Part shown: positions 28,059-37,873 of the stretch, in pieces | Position numbering within the stretch: the stretch's first letter is position 1 | Layout: each line of letters starts with the position of its first letter | Source: Flavobacteriales bacterium | GTDB taxonomy: Bacteria > Bacteroidota > Bacteroidia > Flavobacteriales > Schleiferiaceae | Length of the DNA stretch: 64,000 nt | Assembly (NCBI GenBank): GCA_017795025.1 | Contig: CP051243.1 | Coordinates: 1,612,001-1,676,000 of the forward strand | Direction of reading: 5' to 3' | The notes under the pieces: model-generated | What the model saw: the letters and a program-made list of their open reading frames with translations, nothing else | Databases searched by the model: none | Told to the model about the DNA's origin: nothing | Made by a program: the position numbers and the translations under genes

Positions 28059-28487
28059 ATGGACACACTAACACCCCTTACCGAAAACCCCGATTTCTAC
28101 ATCCTATGGGCTTATGGAATTTACATTCCCATCACTGTATTGCTTACCTTTTATGTTGCACGCAAGCTCTTTAAAAATGGCCTTGTTTATATGCGCGATA
28201 TCTTCCACGGCAGAGAAGAACTAGCGGTAAGCACCAATAAACTTTTCGAAACGGGCTTTTACCTTCTAAACATTGGTTTTGCCCTCTGGATTTTAGAAAT
28301 GAACTACCTCGACTCTAGTCGGGATATGGTGGAGGCCTTAAGCCAAAAAGTAGGCGGCTTTAGCATTTACTTAGGCGTCGTACTCTTCTTGAATTTATTC
28401 CTCTTTTTCCGCGGAAAAAAAGCAGCGCGTATCAGCAGAGAAATCCGCGAGCGTCAGCAACAACTTAAAAGTGCACCCAATGCCTAG
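28059..28487 (+). CDS. Uncharacterised membrane protein, paralogue of previous gene
   Basis: A 142-aa protein with three hydrophobic helices (about 14-34, 66-86, 104-122) and a basic tail (RGKKAARISREIRERQQQLK) expected in the cytoplasm. Its core RKLFKNGLVYMRDIF and NKLFETGFYLLNIGFA aligns by eye with RHLFRHGAPFLKVLF and NRLLLIGYYLLNAGYA of the preceding gene, so the two arose by duplication. No catalytic motif is visible. It overlaps the next gene by 8 bp. Function unknown. Confidence 0.75.
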   Translation: MDTLTPLTENPDFYILWAYGIYIPITVLLTFYVARKLFKNGLVYMRDIFHGREELAVSTNKLFETGFYLLNIGFALWILEMNYLDSSRDMVEALSQKVGGFSIYLGVVLFLNLFLFFRGKKAARISREIRERQQQLKSAPNA

Positions 28488-29247
28488 GGCTCGTAACCAG
28501 CAAGAAGAAAGGCAGTTCCGTTATACGCGGATCTGCTTTTCATTTTTGGCAATGGTGAGTTCGGTATTCCTGATACCCATCGCCATCAGAGTCTTATTTC
28601 CAGAACAGTTTAAACTAGAATCCTTTATCGGATACCTACCTATTTGGTTTGGCATCTACGTTTTTCTCATCTGGCTATTAACAGTTAGTTGGCCACTTCT
28701 ACTCATCTCAAGCAAGTCTTGGATATATCGCTCCGGAAATATCCTTTTCACCGCACTTATCCACGTTAACATCATCACCATTCCTTTCCTTTTAGATGGT
28801 GGTTTCGACCAAAAAGAGTTAACTTTTATATTGAGTAGTAATGGATTAGCCATAGCATACAGTTTAACCTTTTGGCGCTTGCATTTTTGGCGATGGTTGA
28901 TGTTAAGGGTTGAAAAATCGGTCCAACTCAGAACCGCAGTCTTCTTATCCCCAATTGTCCTTTACCTAATTTACTATGGATTATTTCCTAAACTCAGCCC
29001 AGAGCTCGCTTATCCATACATGACGAATGACATTCAAAATTCGATATTCACGGAGGAAATGCGACATTACGCTCCAGGGGAGTTCATCAAGCCTCTTTTT
29101 GAGAAATATCCTAATACCCGGTTAAACCTATCATTCAGTTCAGAGATTGGCAGGTATCACTGGATTCAAGATGACGATGTCATTTATAGACTTCAAATCC
29201 AAAATGATACTTTGCTCAATTTTACACGGGAGAGAATCGACGATTAG
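28480..29247 (+). CDS. Uncharacterised membrane protein with soluble C-terminal domain
   Basis: A 255-aa protein. I start at the ATG at 28480, which overlaps the previous stop by 8 bp; a GTG at 28471 is possible. Five hydrophobic helices span about residues 18-175 (one ends FWRLHFWRWLML), then a soluble region of about 80 residues with Asp/Glu and Tyr (PYMTNDIQNSIFTEEMRHYAP...). Not a family I recognise. Overlap and direction place it in the GbsR-led operon. It converges with the ABC-permease/peptidase gene 12 bp away. Confidence 0.7.
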   Translation: MPRARNQQEERQFRYTRICFSFLAMVSSVFLIPIAIRVLFPEQFKLESFIGYLPIWFGIYVFLIWLLTVSWPLLLISSKSWIYRSGNILFTALIHVNIITIPFLLDGGFDQKELTFILSSNGLAIAYSLTFWRLHFWRWLMLRVEKSVQLRTAVFLSPIVLYLIYYGLFPKLSPELAYPYMTNDIQNSIFTEEMRHYAPGEFIKPLFEKYPNTRLNLSFSSEIGRYHWIQDDDVIYRLQIQNDTLLNFTRERIDD

Positions 29248-29259
29248 GCAGCTCATCAG

Positions 29260-32200
29260 CTATTCCTCCGAAGTATCCTCCAAACTTTTTACATTATCAT
29301 TAACCACCCGCTCAATGTAAATCCTACGCGGGTCCACTGCCACTTTCTGCGCCGGTTGGTTTAAAGTAAACACCAATTCCTGGGATTCCTTGTTCACTTT
29401 AACCATTTCGGTTTTGATGAGTTCCTTCTCCTCCGAGTCGCGGTAGAAACCAATCTCTACCCATTCATTTACGGGTGTCGGCTGCTCCTGACCTAGGGTA
29501 TCAGAATAATATTTAAAGGATTCCAATTCAAGGCTAACTTGCCATTGTCCATCCTGTGCAATTTGCTCAGCCTCCTTCAAACGAAAGTCGTAAAGCGTAA
29601 TTTTCCGAATCCAGTCATCTAATAAATAATGTAAACTATCCGGTACCCTTGGCTCTAAATGCCGCATAAAGTCTAAAGAATTAGGATAGGGTGGGTTTTT
29701 ATAACGGTACTCTGCTAAAAAGCTGCTGAGTGCCGCATTCACCGAGTCCTGACCAATCATTTCCTGCAAAGCATATAAAATCACGCTACCCTTACCATAA
29801 TGGATATAGCCCTGGTTTTCGACTTCTAACAAAGGAAGTTCCTTTTCCGTCTCACTACTTCTACCGCGCAGGTAACGATCTATATCGTACTTCAAAAACT
29901 CCCGCATTTGAATGGGATCACTTTCCGATTTCATCACCATCAAGGAACTATATTCACTGAAACTTTCAGTTAAAAAAGTTCCTCCTTGCATTAAAGCAGG
30001 GATCTCCTGATGAGCCCACCATTGATGTGCCATTTCATGGGCAATCACAGCATCAACAACATTATTGCCCTCTTCATCTTCTAGATTGGTGATAAAGCCA
30101 AAGCCTTCGGAGTAGGGCATTGTGCCTGGGAAGGCCTGGGCAAAAGTGGCATACCTGGGGAATTCAATGATGCGAGCTTGTTTGTGGTAGTAAGGTCCAA
30201 AATGCTCGGTATAATAGGCCAAACTTTTCTGAATAGCATCGAGCATGCGCTCCACATTATACTCGTGCTTCGCATCATAATAAACTTCCAGATCTATGCC
30301 CTTCCATTTCCGCTGTGCTTTCTCGTATCGACCACTAATAAAGGAATAGAAGTTTTGAGAGGCCTGATCTACCCGGTATCTAAAATAACGTCGATCGCCT
30401 TCTTGCCACTCTTCAATTAATTCGCCTGGGGCAATGGCTAATTGATCGGCCGAAGTAGAAATCACAGTTTCCACCGCCACCCAGTCCGATAAGCCATCGG
30501 TTAGGTAGTTAACCATGCAGGCCTCTGTACAGGTATCCCTCACTAACTCGGGCATACGATCTTTGGGCTTTAATCCATACTTCTTCCGAGTATTCCGATC
30601 GCCTAGTTCGGCATTCTTATTATAACCCAAATTGGGTAAAACAGCGCCATTGTTTAAAAAGGAGCCATTCTCAATAATACTGGTACTACCTCTTCCATTT
30701 TCAAAACCCCGATGTTCGAGGGTATTCTTAATCGTAAGCTGAATACTTTTCCCGGGAGCTAGGGGTTCATTTAGGGCAAAGGCTTTAAAGCCAAATTTCT
30801 CGTCAAACCAAGCTTCATCTAGCTTGCCCGAAATCTCGGTTTGCCAGTCATCGTCTAAAGTAAAAAACAGGCTATCAATCACCTCCGTACCGCTATTACT
30901 GAGGGTCATTTGGGCCTCTACCTCTACTCTACGCTCCTTCGGGAATAAATCGATGGCATAGCTTATTGCGCTAATCTTTGGACTGGGGTAGTCGGCATAA
31001 GCGCGATACTTCTTTTCGTAATCCGCTAGAAGCTCTTCTACCTCATCCGAGGTACGGTAAGTATTTAAAACCTGCGTATTGTAGTACACCCAAGCGCCGA
31101 TGCTTACAAAAAGAACAGTAGTCACCAAAGTAGAAATCCGGTAAGACCCCTTAAACACATTTCTAGCCTGAGACCATCGCGAGGCCAATCCCTGCACCTT
31201 TAGTCGGTACATAAATGGACCTGCAATAAACAGTAAGAGTAAACTGAAACTTATCCAGTAGGCATTAAACCAAAGGGCACCAGTTAAGCCGGGACCATAG
31301 CCATTTAAATCAGAATAAAAAGTAGAAGGGCCGTCGCCTATGGACAGCATATTGCTTTGTACATCCAAAATCGACAAAAGAATGTCGAATAAAAAGAGAA
31401 CCAAAACAGAGATGAAATAAGCTAAATAACGCTGATTAACCATCACCTGAATAAAGAGGTTTAAGGCACCAAATACGAGGAAGTTGGGAAGTTGGTTTAG
31501 GAAATACTCCCCGATATATAAGTCCATTTCAATAAAGGTGAACCCTCTCGCCAGCTGAGCGAGAATTGCCGCAACTACAAAAGTGCCGTAGAGAATTGTG
31601 CCTGCCGCCACCAATGCCATCCACTGTGCAAGTAATTGGCTAAAAGCCTGATGTGGCGTAGCGGAAATCACCTCATCGATATGGGCTAACCTTGCGCGCC
31701 AAACCAATTCGCCAGAGAAGAATACCAAAATGATAATCATAAAAATCCCCGAAGAGCCGGAGATAGCATCCACCATCTTATAGGTTAAGGGATAGGATTT
31801 TAATCCAAAGTACTCAAAGCCATTGATCAAATCAGTTGCCAATAGGATAACTGCAAAAGCCAAGATTATTTTAAACACAGTACTGCGCACAATACTGGTG
31901 TAAGCATCCTTCAAGAAGCTTATAAAATGCGACCAAAATTTACCGCTAAAACCTTGCTCAAGCTTAGGTTTATGCTTCAGTCCGGAAGAGAGTTCTGGAA
32001 TTTTCGCCTTTACTTTTTTAGCCTTGCGCTTACGCGATGGATTTTTCTGCGGACTAAAACTCCAAAATGAAAGCAGTAAAATCCCCGAGCCCACCGCAAG
32101 CCAGAGTAATCGGTTTTGAACAATCCTTGCCGTAAAGTCAATGGATTGGGTGTTCTTTTCCACGGTAGTGGCGTAACGCGTTTCCACCGAATAGGTCCGT

Positions 32201-32850
32201 ACGCCAAAGGGATCAGTAAGAGCGGCAATCTCTACATTCTCAATATCACTTAATAAGTTTCCCGAAATAATATAGCCGATGATAATCAGCAAGGCCCCCA
32301 CAAAAGAAACAATGGTACTGCGCCATTTCTGCGCCAAGCCAAAAATTAAACTCCCGCTAAAAAACACATTTGGCAATACTATAAGTAGATAGGTTTTCCA
32401 GTAGGCTGCCCAAGGCGTGGGTCCAAATCGCTCCGCTGGAACCCAGTCAAAGATGGGCGCTATCCAAGCACCCAAGGAAACTCCAATATAAACACCGATA
32501 AAAGGCGTTGAGGCCAATATACAAGCACCAAAAAACCGCCCGAAAAAATAAGCTGCTTTAGATAATGGGGTAGTGAAAATAATTTCGTCGAACTGATGCT
32601 GGTAGTCCCTAAGGGCGGCATTATTAAAAAATGCTACGGCGAATAAAATCCCGATTAAGCTCAATACTCCGGTAAAGACGGTAACAATATGAGGGGCATT
32701 TTTATGAACCGCACCAATGGAGCCACCAATAACCACACTGTCGCTCACCACGGCCATAAAGCACATAAAGGCTAAGAGAAAGATAAAGATGTAGAGCATC
32801 GGACTACGAAAGGCCCTTTTAATCTCTAAAGAAAAAATCGTGAAAAACAT
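29260..32850 (-). CDS. ABC-2 type permease fused to M1-family zinc metallopeptidase
   Basis: A 1196-aa protein. Its first ~600 residues contain two ABC-2-like blocks of about six membrane helices each, and the rest is a periplasmic gluzincin domain: HEMAHQWWAHQ at about 938 and LTESFSEYSS 18 residues on supply the HExxH...E zinc site. The classical GAMEN exopeptidase motif is not seen; the same place reads FPGTMPYSEGFGFI. The ATG at 32850 is used; TTG two codons earlier is not needed. It starts 10 bp after the stop of the ATPase gene, so the two form one exporter. Such permease-peptidase fusions are known in Bacteroidota, but the substrate is unknown. The peptidase may process what the transporter moves; this is inference. 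Confidence 0.9.
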   Translation of the reverse strand: MFFTIFSLEIKRAFRSPMLYIFIFLLAFMCFMAVVSDSVVIGGSIGAVHKNAPHIVTVFTGVLSLIGILFAVAFFNNAALRDYQHQFDEIIFTTPLSKAAYFFGRFFGACILASTPFIGVYIGVSLGAWIAPIFDWVPAERFGPTPWAAYWKTYLLIVLPNVFFSGSLIFGLAQKWRSTIVSFVGALLIIIGYIISGNLLSDIENVEIAALTDPFGVRTYSVETRYATTVEKNTQSIDFTARIVQNRLLWLAVGSGILLLSFWSFSPQKNPSRKRKAKKVKAKIPELSSGLKHKPKLEQGFSGKFWSHFISFLKDAYTSIVRSTVFKIILAFAVILLATDLINGFEYFGLKSYPLTYKMVDAISGSSGIFMIIILVFFSGELVWRARLAHIDEVISATPHQAFSQLLAQWMALVAAGTILYGTFVVAAILAQLARGFTFIEMDLYIGEYFLNQLPNFLVFGALNLFIQVMVNQRYLAYFISVLVLFLFDILLSILDVQSNMLSIGDGPSTFYSDLNGYGPGLTGALWFNAYWISFSLLLLFIAGPFMYRLKVQGLASRWSQARNVFKGSYRISTLVTTVLFVSIGAWVYYNTQVLNTYRTSDEVEELLADYEKKYRAYADYPSPKISAISYAIDLFPKERRVEVEAQMTLSNSGTEVIDSLFFTLDDDWQTEISGKLDEAWFDEKFGFKAFALNEPLAPGKSIQLTIKNTLEHRGFENGRGSTSIIENGSFLNNGAVLPNLGYNKNAELGDRNTRKKYGLKPKDRMPELVRDTCTEACMVNYLTDGLSDWVAVETVISTSADQLAIAPGELIEEWQEGDRRYFRYRVDQASQNFYSFISGRYEKAQRKWKGIDLEVYYDAKHEYNVERMLDAIQKSLAYYTEHFGPYYHKQARIIEFPRYATFAQAFPGTMPYSEGFGFITNLEDEEGNNVVDAVIAHEMAHQWWAHQEIPALMQGGTFLTESFSEYSSLMVMKSESDPIQMREFLKYDIDRYLRGRSSETEKELPLLEVENQGYIHYGKGSVILYALQEMIGQDSVNAALSSFLAEYRYKNPPYPNSLDFMRHLEPRVPDSLHYLLDDWIRKITLYDFRLKEAEQIAQDGQWQVSLELESFKYYSDTLGQEQPTPVNEWVEIGFYRDSEEKELIKTEMVKVNKESQELVFTLNQPAQKVAVDPRRIYIERVVNDNVKSLEDTSEE

Positions 32851-32860
32851 GGGCAATCGA

Positions 32861-33748
32861 TTAAGCAGTTTCCGTTAGTACCGAACCGTGGGTGCGGGTA
32901 AAAAACACATCCTCCAAACTGGGCTCCACTTGACGGAAACCATCAGCGGGGTCAGAATCGCTCAATACGTGGATCAAAGGGCGACCGGCAATTAACTTTT
33001 CTGAAATCAACTGGTACTTCTGACGGTAATCCTCCATTTCCTCCCTTTCGATTTGCTTCTGCCAAACCTGACCTTTTAAAGAACTGATAGAGTCTTCCGG
33101 GGCTCCATGGTACACTATCTTACCTTTATTCATGATGGCCATTTGCGGGCAGAGTTCACGCACATCATCCACAATATGGGTAGAGAGTATTACAATTACT
33201 TCGGAACCGACATCGGCCAGGAGGTTATGAAAACGATTGCGTTCCCCAGGATCGAGGCCTGCCGTTGGTTCATCAACGATCAGAAGCTTCGGGTCGCCAA
33301 TTAGAGCTTGAGCGATTCCTATCCTTTGCTTCATCCCACCCGAAAAGCCCTTTACACTCTTATGGCGCTTATCGTATAAATTTACCTTCTCCAATAAATA
33401 GGACACCAGCTCCTTACGCTGCTTCTTATTAGAAATACCTTTTAAAACGGCCAGGTGATCGAGCAGTTGATAGGCGGTAATCCGCGGGTAAACTCCAAAT
33501 TCCTGAGGAAGGTAACCCAGTACTTTTCGCACTTCTTGGGGATCTTTGAGTACATCAATCTCATTTAAAAACACCTCCCCAGAGTCGGCATTTTGCAAAC
33601 CAGCCAGGGTGCGCATCAAAGAAGATTTACCTGCCCCGTTGGGGCCTAATAAGCCAAATAGTCCTTTGCCAATTGTGAGGCTAACCTCATCTAAAGCTTT
33701 CACATCATTGCTGTAAACCTTGGTGAGGCCCGAAATTCGTAGTTCCAT
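32861..33748 (-). CDS. ABC transporter ATP-binding protein
   Basis: A 295-aa cytoplasmic ATPase that energises the following permease. Walker A GLLGPNGAGKSSL (about 33-45), Q-loop YLPQEFGVYPRITA, signature FSGGMKQRIGIAQAL, Walker B LLIVDEPTAGLDP and the H-loop STHIV are all intact. The C-terminal ~75 residues after GKIVYHGAPED match the tail of ABC-2 (CcmA/NatA type) ATPases and carry VEPSLEDVFF. It is the first gene of a two-gene operon with the permease-peptidase; a promoter was not clear upstream, though an AATTTGG-like box is present at about 33780. Confidence 0.93.
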   Translation of the reverse strand: MELRISGLTKVYSNDVKALDEVSLTIGKGLFGLLGPNGAGKSSLMRTLAGLQNADSGEVFLNEIDVLKDPQEVRKVLGYLPQEFGVYPRITAYQLLDHLAVLKGISNKKQRKELVSYLLEKVNLYDKRHKSVKGFSGGMKQRIGIAQALIGDPKLLIVDEPTAGLDPGERNRFHNLLADVGSEVIVILSTHIVDDVRELCPQMAIMNKGKIVYHGAPEDSISSLKGQVWQKQIEREEMEDYRQKYQLISEKLIAGRPLIHVLSDSDPADGFRQVEPSLEDVFFTRTHGSVLTETA

Positions 33749-33827
33749 ATTATATCAGTGCTCTTTTTGTCTTGCCCCAAATTAGTGATTGTAGGGATAC
33801 AAAAAAGACAGCTGTTCGAAAATGGAC

Positions 33828-33866
33828 ACAAAAAATCCCGATAAATCAGAGACTTATCGGGATTCA
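33828..33866 (-). terminator. Rho-independent terminator of icmF
   Basis: Perfect 11-bp stem (33834-33844 with 33854-33864), 9-nt loop, T-run on the minus strand from the A-run at 33830-33835. Confidence 0.9.
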
Positions 33867-33893
33867 TGCTGTTTTAATCTTAGTTCGATTGCG

Positions 33894-36800
33894 CTACATA
33901 TTTCGGCGGTACTGTCCACCTACTTCAAAGAGTGCTGCGGTAATTTGACCTAAGCTGCAAAACTTAGCGGCCTCCATCATTACTTCAAACATGTTCTCAT
34001 TATTGATTGCCGCTTGCTGTAATTTGCTAAGCCAAATTTTCGCCTGATCCGCGTTTCTTTCGTGCAGCTGATTCAAGTTTTGTATTTGCTGCTCCTTTTC
34101 ATCCTTGGTAGCCCGAATAACCTCTCCTGGAGTTGTGGTTGGAGAACCTTCCGAGCTTAAGAAGGTATTTACGCCGATAATGGGCATCTCGCCATTATGC
34201 TTCAAGGTTTCGTAGTGTAAACTTTCGGATTGAATTTTTCCGCGCTGGTACATCGTTTCCATAGCGCCCAATACGCCGCCCCTTTCGGTGATTCGGTCAA
34301 ACTCGCTGAGCACTGCTTCCTCTACCAAATCAGTGAGGTCATCAATAATAAAGCTACCCTGCAAAGGATTCTCATTCTTAGCCAAGCCTAGCTCCTTATT
34401 AATAATTAACTGAATGGCCATTGCCCGACGCACACTCTCCTCAGTTGGAGTGGTTATTGCCTCGTCGTAGGCATTGGTATGTAGGGAGTTACAATTATCG
34501 TAGATGGCGTATAAGGCTTGTAGGGTGGTGCGGATATCATTAAACTGAATTTCCTGAGCATGTAAGGAACGTCCCGAAGTTTGGATATGATATTTCAACA
34601 TTTGGGCCCTTGGGTTAGCGCCATACTTATGTTTAAGCGCCTTGGCCCAAATACGGCGAGCGGCCCGTCCGATCACAGCATATTCGGGGTCTATCCCATT
34701 GCTAAAGAAGAAACTCAGGTTCGGTCCAAAGTCATTGATATCCATACCTCGACTGAGGTAATACTCTACATAGGTAAAGCCATTGGCCAAGGTAAAGGCC
34801 AATTGGGTAATAGGATTGGCTCCAGCCTCCGCAATATGATAGCCCGAAATGGATACAGAGTAGAAATTCCGCACCTTATTTTGGATGAAGCTTTCTTGCA
34901 CATCCCCCATCAGTCTTAAAGCAAACTCGGTGGAGAAAATACAGGTATTTTGTGCTTGATCTTCCTTAAGGATATCAGCCTGCACCGTACCGCGGACCAC
35001 GGCTAAGGTTTTATTTCGAATATCCTGATAGATTTCCTCGGGTAAAACCTGATCGCCAGTTAAGCCCAATAACATTAAGCCTAATCCATTATTGCCTTTC
35101 GGCAGATGTCCTTTTACGGCCACACCGGAAAGCACCTCGGTTTCAATACGGTCACTGGGACTACCTTTGGGTAAACCTTGGTAGAAAGGACGGGAAATCC
35201 CCTGATCATCGTACAGTTCCTTAAACTTAGCTTCTACCTGATCTTCCAAGCCGTTTTCGCGAATGTAGATCTCACATTGCTGATCAACAGCGGCATTCAT
35301 AAAGAAAGCGAGCAACATTGGCGCGGGCCCATTAATGGTCATACTCACCGAAGTGGTAGGCTCGCTTAGGTTAAAGCCAGAATACAGTTTTTTAGCATCG
35401 GATAGGTTACAGATACTTACCCCAGAGTTTCCAATCTTACCGTAAATATCGGGACGGTAATCGGGGTCGTTTCCATAAAGGGTAACCGAATCGAAAGCGG
35501 TACTTAATCGTGCCGCTGGCATACCTTGACTCACATAATGGAATCTTCTATTGGTACGCTCTGGACCACCTTCGCCCGCAAACATCCGGGTAGGATCTTC
35601 ACCGGTGCGCTTAAAGGGATAAATACCAGCGGTATAAGGAAATTCGCCGGGTACATTCTCTTGTAAATTCCACTGGAGTAGGTCGCCCCAAGCTTGGTAA
35701 CGAGGTAGCGATACCTTGGGAATCATATTGTGCGATAAAGACTCCGTATGGGTTTCAATCTTTATCTCCTTATTCCTAACCGTAAACGAGTAAATTTCAT
35801 CTTTATAGCGTTTAACCTTGGACTCCCAGTTGAGGATTAAATCCCAATTATGCGGATTAAGGTCCTTCTTGAGTTCGCGGAATTTATCAATGAGTTCCTG
35901 CACCGTTCCTTCGGCATCGACTGTTTCATCTTGCAACATATCCGGTCCGCCGAAACTGAGAACGGCCTGATACAGACCATAAAGCTTTTGAGCCACTTCG
36001 GCCTGCTTTTTCACTTCGTCGTCGTAAGCGCGATTATTCTCGGATATTTCGGATAAATAACGGGTGCGGTTCGGCGGAATGATGTAAATCTTCTCGCTCA
36101 TCTCACCGGTACTCTTAAAATCACTTTTTAGGTGCTCTGCTTCCGCTTTTTCAACTAAAGCGTCCATAATAGCACGGTATAGTGCGTTGGTTCCGGGATC
36201 GTTAAACTGACTGGCGATACTGCCAAATACGGGCATATCATCCAGGTCGCTATCCCAAAGGTTGTGATTGCGTTGATACTGCTTCTTTACATCACGTAAG
36301 GCATCGAGGGCACCACGCTTATCGAATTTATTTAGCGCTATTAAGTCGGCAAAATCAAGCATATCGATTTTCTCCAACTGCGTAGCCGCCCCGTACTCTG
36401 GGGTCATCACATAAAGCGAAACGTCGCTGTGATCCAAGATTTCGGTATCGCTCTGACCGATTCCGGAAGTTTCTAAAATGATTAAATCGTAATCGGCTGC
36501 CTTTAAAATATTAACGGCTTCTTGCACGTGCTTGCTTAGGGCCAAATTACTCTGACGGGTGGCTAAGGAGCGCATATAAACGCGGTCGTTGCGGATGGCA
36601 TTCATTCGAATTCGATCGCCTAATAAGGCACCACCTGTTTTCCGTTTAGATGGATCAACCGAAACAATCGCTAAAGTTTTCTCCGGATGGTCAATTAAAA
36701 ATCGACGCACCAACTCATCCACCAGTGAGCTTTTCCCCGCACCACCGGTTCCGGTAATCCCTAGCACTGGGGTATTCGACTTTTCCGCCATGGCGTCTAC

Positions 36801-37358
36801 CTCCGAAAAGATATCCTTATGGCTATCCATATAGTTTTCGGCCGCCGAGATTAAACGGGCAATATTAGGCTTGGAACGTTCTTTAAGGTGCTTGATTTCC
36901 CCATTTAATTCAGCTCCGGTGGGCACATCACAACGCTGTACCATATCATTAATCATCCCCTGAAGGCCCATCTCGCGACCGTCATCGGGAGCATAAATAC
37001 GATCAATTCCATAGGCGTGTAATTCTTCAATCTCTTCGGGAAGGATTACGCCTCCTCCGCCGCCAAAGATCTTTATTTGGGGGGCGCCTTTCTCGCGGAG
37101 TAAATCGTACATATACTTGAAGTATTCGATATGCCCGCCTTGATAGGAGGTCATGGCAATGGCTTGGGCATCTTCTTGTATAGCAGTGTTCACTACCTCT
37201 TCTACCGAACGGTCGTGACCAAGATGAATCACTTCACAGCCGGTAGTTTGGATAATTCTCCGCATGATATTTATAGCCGCGTCGTGGCCATCGAATAGGG
37301 AGGCTGCGGTAACGATGCGAATCTTATTTTTAGGGGTATAGGGAGCTTGTTGTTGCAT
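33894..37358 (-). CDS. icmF: Fused isobutyryl-CoA mutase IcmF
   Basis: Adenosylcobalamin-dependent radical enzyme of 1154 aa that interconverts isobutyryl- and butyryl-CoA (some members prefer isovaleryl/pivalyl-CoA). Three parts in one chain: B12-binding domain at 1-150 ([14 protein letters not shown], with the cobalt-ligating His), a MeaB-like GTPase at about 190-420 (P-loop [24 protein letters not shown]), and the mutase barrel at about 560-1154 ([34 protein letters not shown]). The GTPase acts as the built-in chaperone and reactivation factor for the cofactor. Its layout separates it from the two-subunit methylmalonyl-CoA mutase. It links branched-chain acid catabolism to B12 supply. A TAAATTTG box lies just upstream and a strong terminator follows. 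Confidence 0.94.
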   Translation of the reverse strand: MQQQAPYTPKNKIRIVTAASLFDGHDAAINIMRRIIQTTGCEVIHLGHDRSVEEVVNTAIQEDAQAIAMTSYQGGHIEYFKYMYDLLREKGAPQIKIFGGGGGVILPEEIEELHAYGIDRIYAPDDGREMGLQGMINDMVQRCDVPTGAELNGEIKHLKERSKPNIARLISAAENYMDSHKDIFSEVDAMAEKSNTPVLGITGTGGAGKSSLVDELVRRFLIDHPEKTLAIVSVDPSKRKTGGALLGDRIRMNAIRNDRVYMRSLATRQSNLALSKHVQEAVNILKAADYDLIILETSGIGQSDTEILDHSDVSLYVMTPEYGAATQLEKIDMLDFADLIALNKFDKRGALDALRDVKKQYQRNHNLWDSDLDDMPVFGSIASQFNDPGTNALYRAIMDALVEKAEAEHLKSDFKSTGEMSEKIYIIPPNRTRYLSEISENNRAYDDEVKKQAEVAQKLYGLYQAVLSFGGPDMLQDETVDAEGTVQELIDKFRELKKDLNPHNWDLILNWESKVKRYKDEIYSFTVRNKEIKIETHTESLSHNMIPKVSLPRYQAWGDLLQWNLQENVPGEFPYTAGIYPFKRTGEDPTRMFAGEGGPERTNRRFHYVSQGMPAARLSTAFDSVTLYGNDPDYRPDIYGKIGNSGVSICNLSDAKKLYSGFNLSEPTTSVSMTINGPAPMLLAFFMNAAVDQQCEIYIRENGLEDQVEAKFKELYDDQGISRPFYQGLPKGSPSDRIETEVLSGVAVKGHLPKGNNGLGLMLLGLTGDQVLPEEIYQDIRNKTLAVVRGTVQADILKEDQAQNTCIFSTEFALRLMGDVQESFIQNKVRNFYSVSISGYHIAEAGANPITQLAFTLANGFTYVEYYLSRGMDINDFGPNLSFFFSNGIDPEYAVIGRAARRIWAKALKHKYGANPRAQMLKYHIQTSGRSLHAQEIQFNDIRTTLQALYAIYDNCNSLHTNAYDEAITTPTEESVRRAMAIQLIINKELGLAKNENPLQGSFIIDDLTDLVEEAVLSEFDRITERGGVLGAMETMYQRGKIQSESLHYETLKHNGEMPIIGVNTFLSSEGSPTTTPGEVIRATKDEKEQQIQNLNQLHERNADQAKIWLSKLQQAAINNENMFEVMMEAAKFCSLGQITAALFEVGGQYRRNM

Positions 37359-37378
37359 GGCGCTTTTTTTGAGTGCTG

Positions 37379-37386
37379 CAAATTTA
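37379..37386 (-). promoter_or_regulatory. Candidate -7 element of icmF
   Basis: Minus strand TAAATTTG, 20 bp upstream of the ATG at 37358, a perfect TAnnTTTG. The nearest TTG is 16 nt upstream (37405-37403), short of the usual 19. Confidence 0.4.
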
Positions 37387-37444
37387 ATAAAGCCAAAGGG
37401 AGCAACAGCATACTTAGTGAAACATCGCTTTTACTCAGCTAGTC

Positions 37445-37474
37445 TTGCCAATAGACTTACAGACTTTACCTTTG
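37445..37474 (+). promoter_or_regulatory. Promoter of small secreted protein gene, Bacteroidota type
   Basis: TTG (37445-37447), exactly 19 nt, TACCTTTG (37467-37474); the ATG follows at 37490. Because an apparent in-frame TTG start at 37445 is really the -33 element, the gene start is 37490. Confidence 0.7.
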
Positions 37475-37489
37475 AGAAAAATCTCCATT

Positions 37490-37873
37490 ATGCGGTTCTG
37501 GCTGTTTGCCTTGCTCCTCTCTACATCAGCCCTCCAGGCTCAAGAAAAACGCATTGTTCCTATCGAAACCTTTCCCGTAAATGCTACGGTTATCACCACT
37601 TTACAAGGCATGAATGACCGCGCCGTTTTGCGGATCGAAAAGGTAGACCCAAATCCATATGATATCAAGGTAGGCGACACCCTACTCTTCACCTTTTATT
37701 GGACCACCCTTCCGGTAAACAGTAAGTTAGCTACTTTTCCGGGTCTCGGAGCAGGAGATGAAATTAGCGTGCACATTGCCGTGAAGAGCAGTCCCTTAAA
37801 TGGGAATTATCAATATACAGCCTATCACTATAAGAACAGGACGCGCTCCCTTAAGGGCACAAAAGAGGAATAA
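37490..37873 (+). CDS. Small exported protein of unknown function
   Basis: A 127-aa protein with a signal peptide (about 1-18, MRFWLFALLLSTSALQAQ) and a soluble beta-rich body with Asp/Tyr-rich stretches (VDPNPYDIKVGDTLLFTFYWTT). No family recognised. It overlaps the 3' end of the HAD phosphatase gene by 23 bp on the opposite strand. A clean promoter and signal peptide make it a real gene; the site of action is probably the periplasm. Confidence 0.7.
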   Translation: MRFWLFALLLSTSALQAQEKRIVPIETFPVNATVITTLQGMNDRAVLRIEKVDPNPYDIKVGDTLLFTFYWTTLPVNSKLATFPGLGAGDEISVHIAVKSSPLNGNYQYTAYHYKNRTRSLKGTKEE

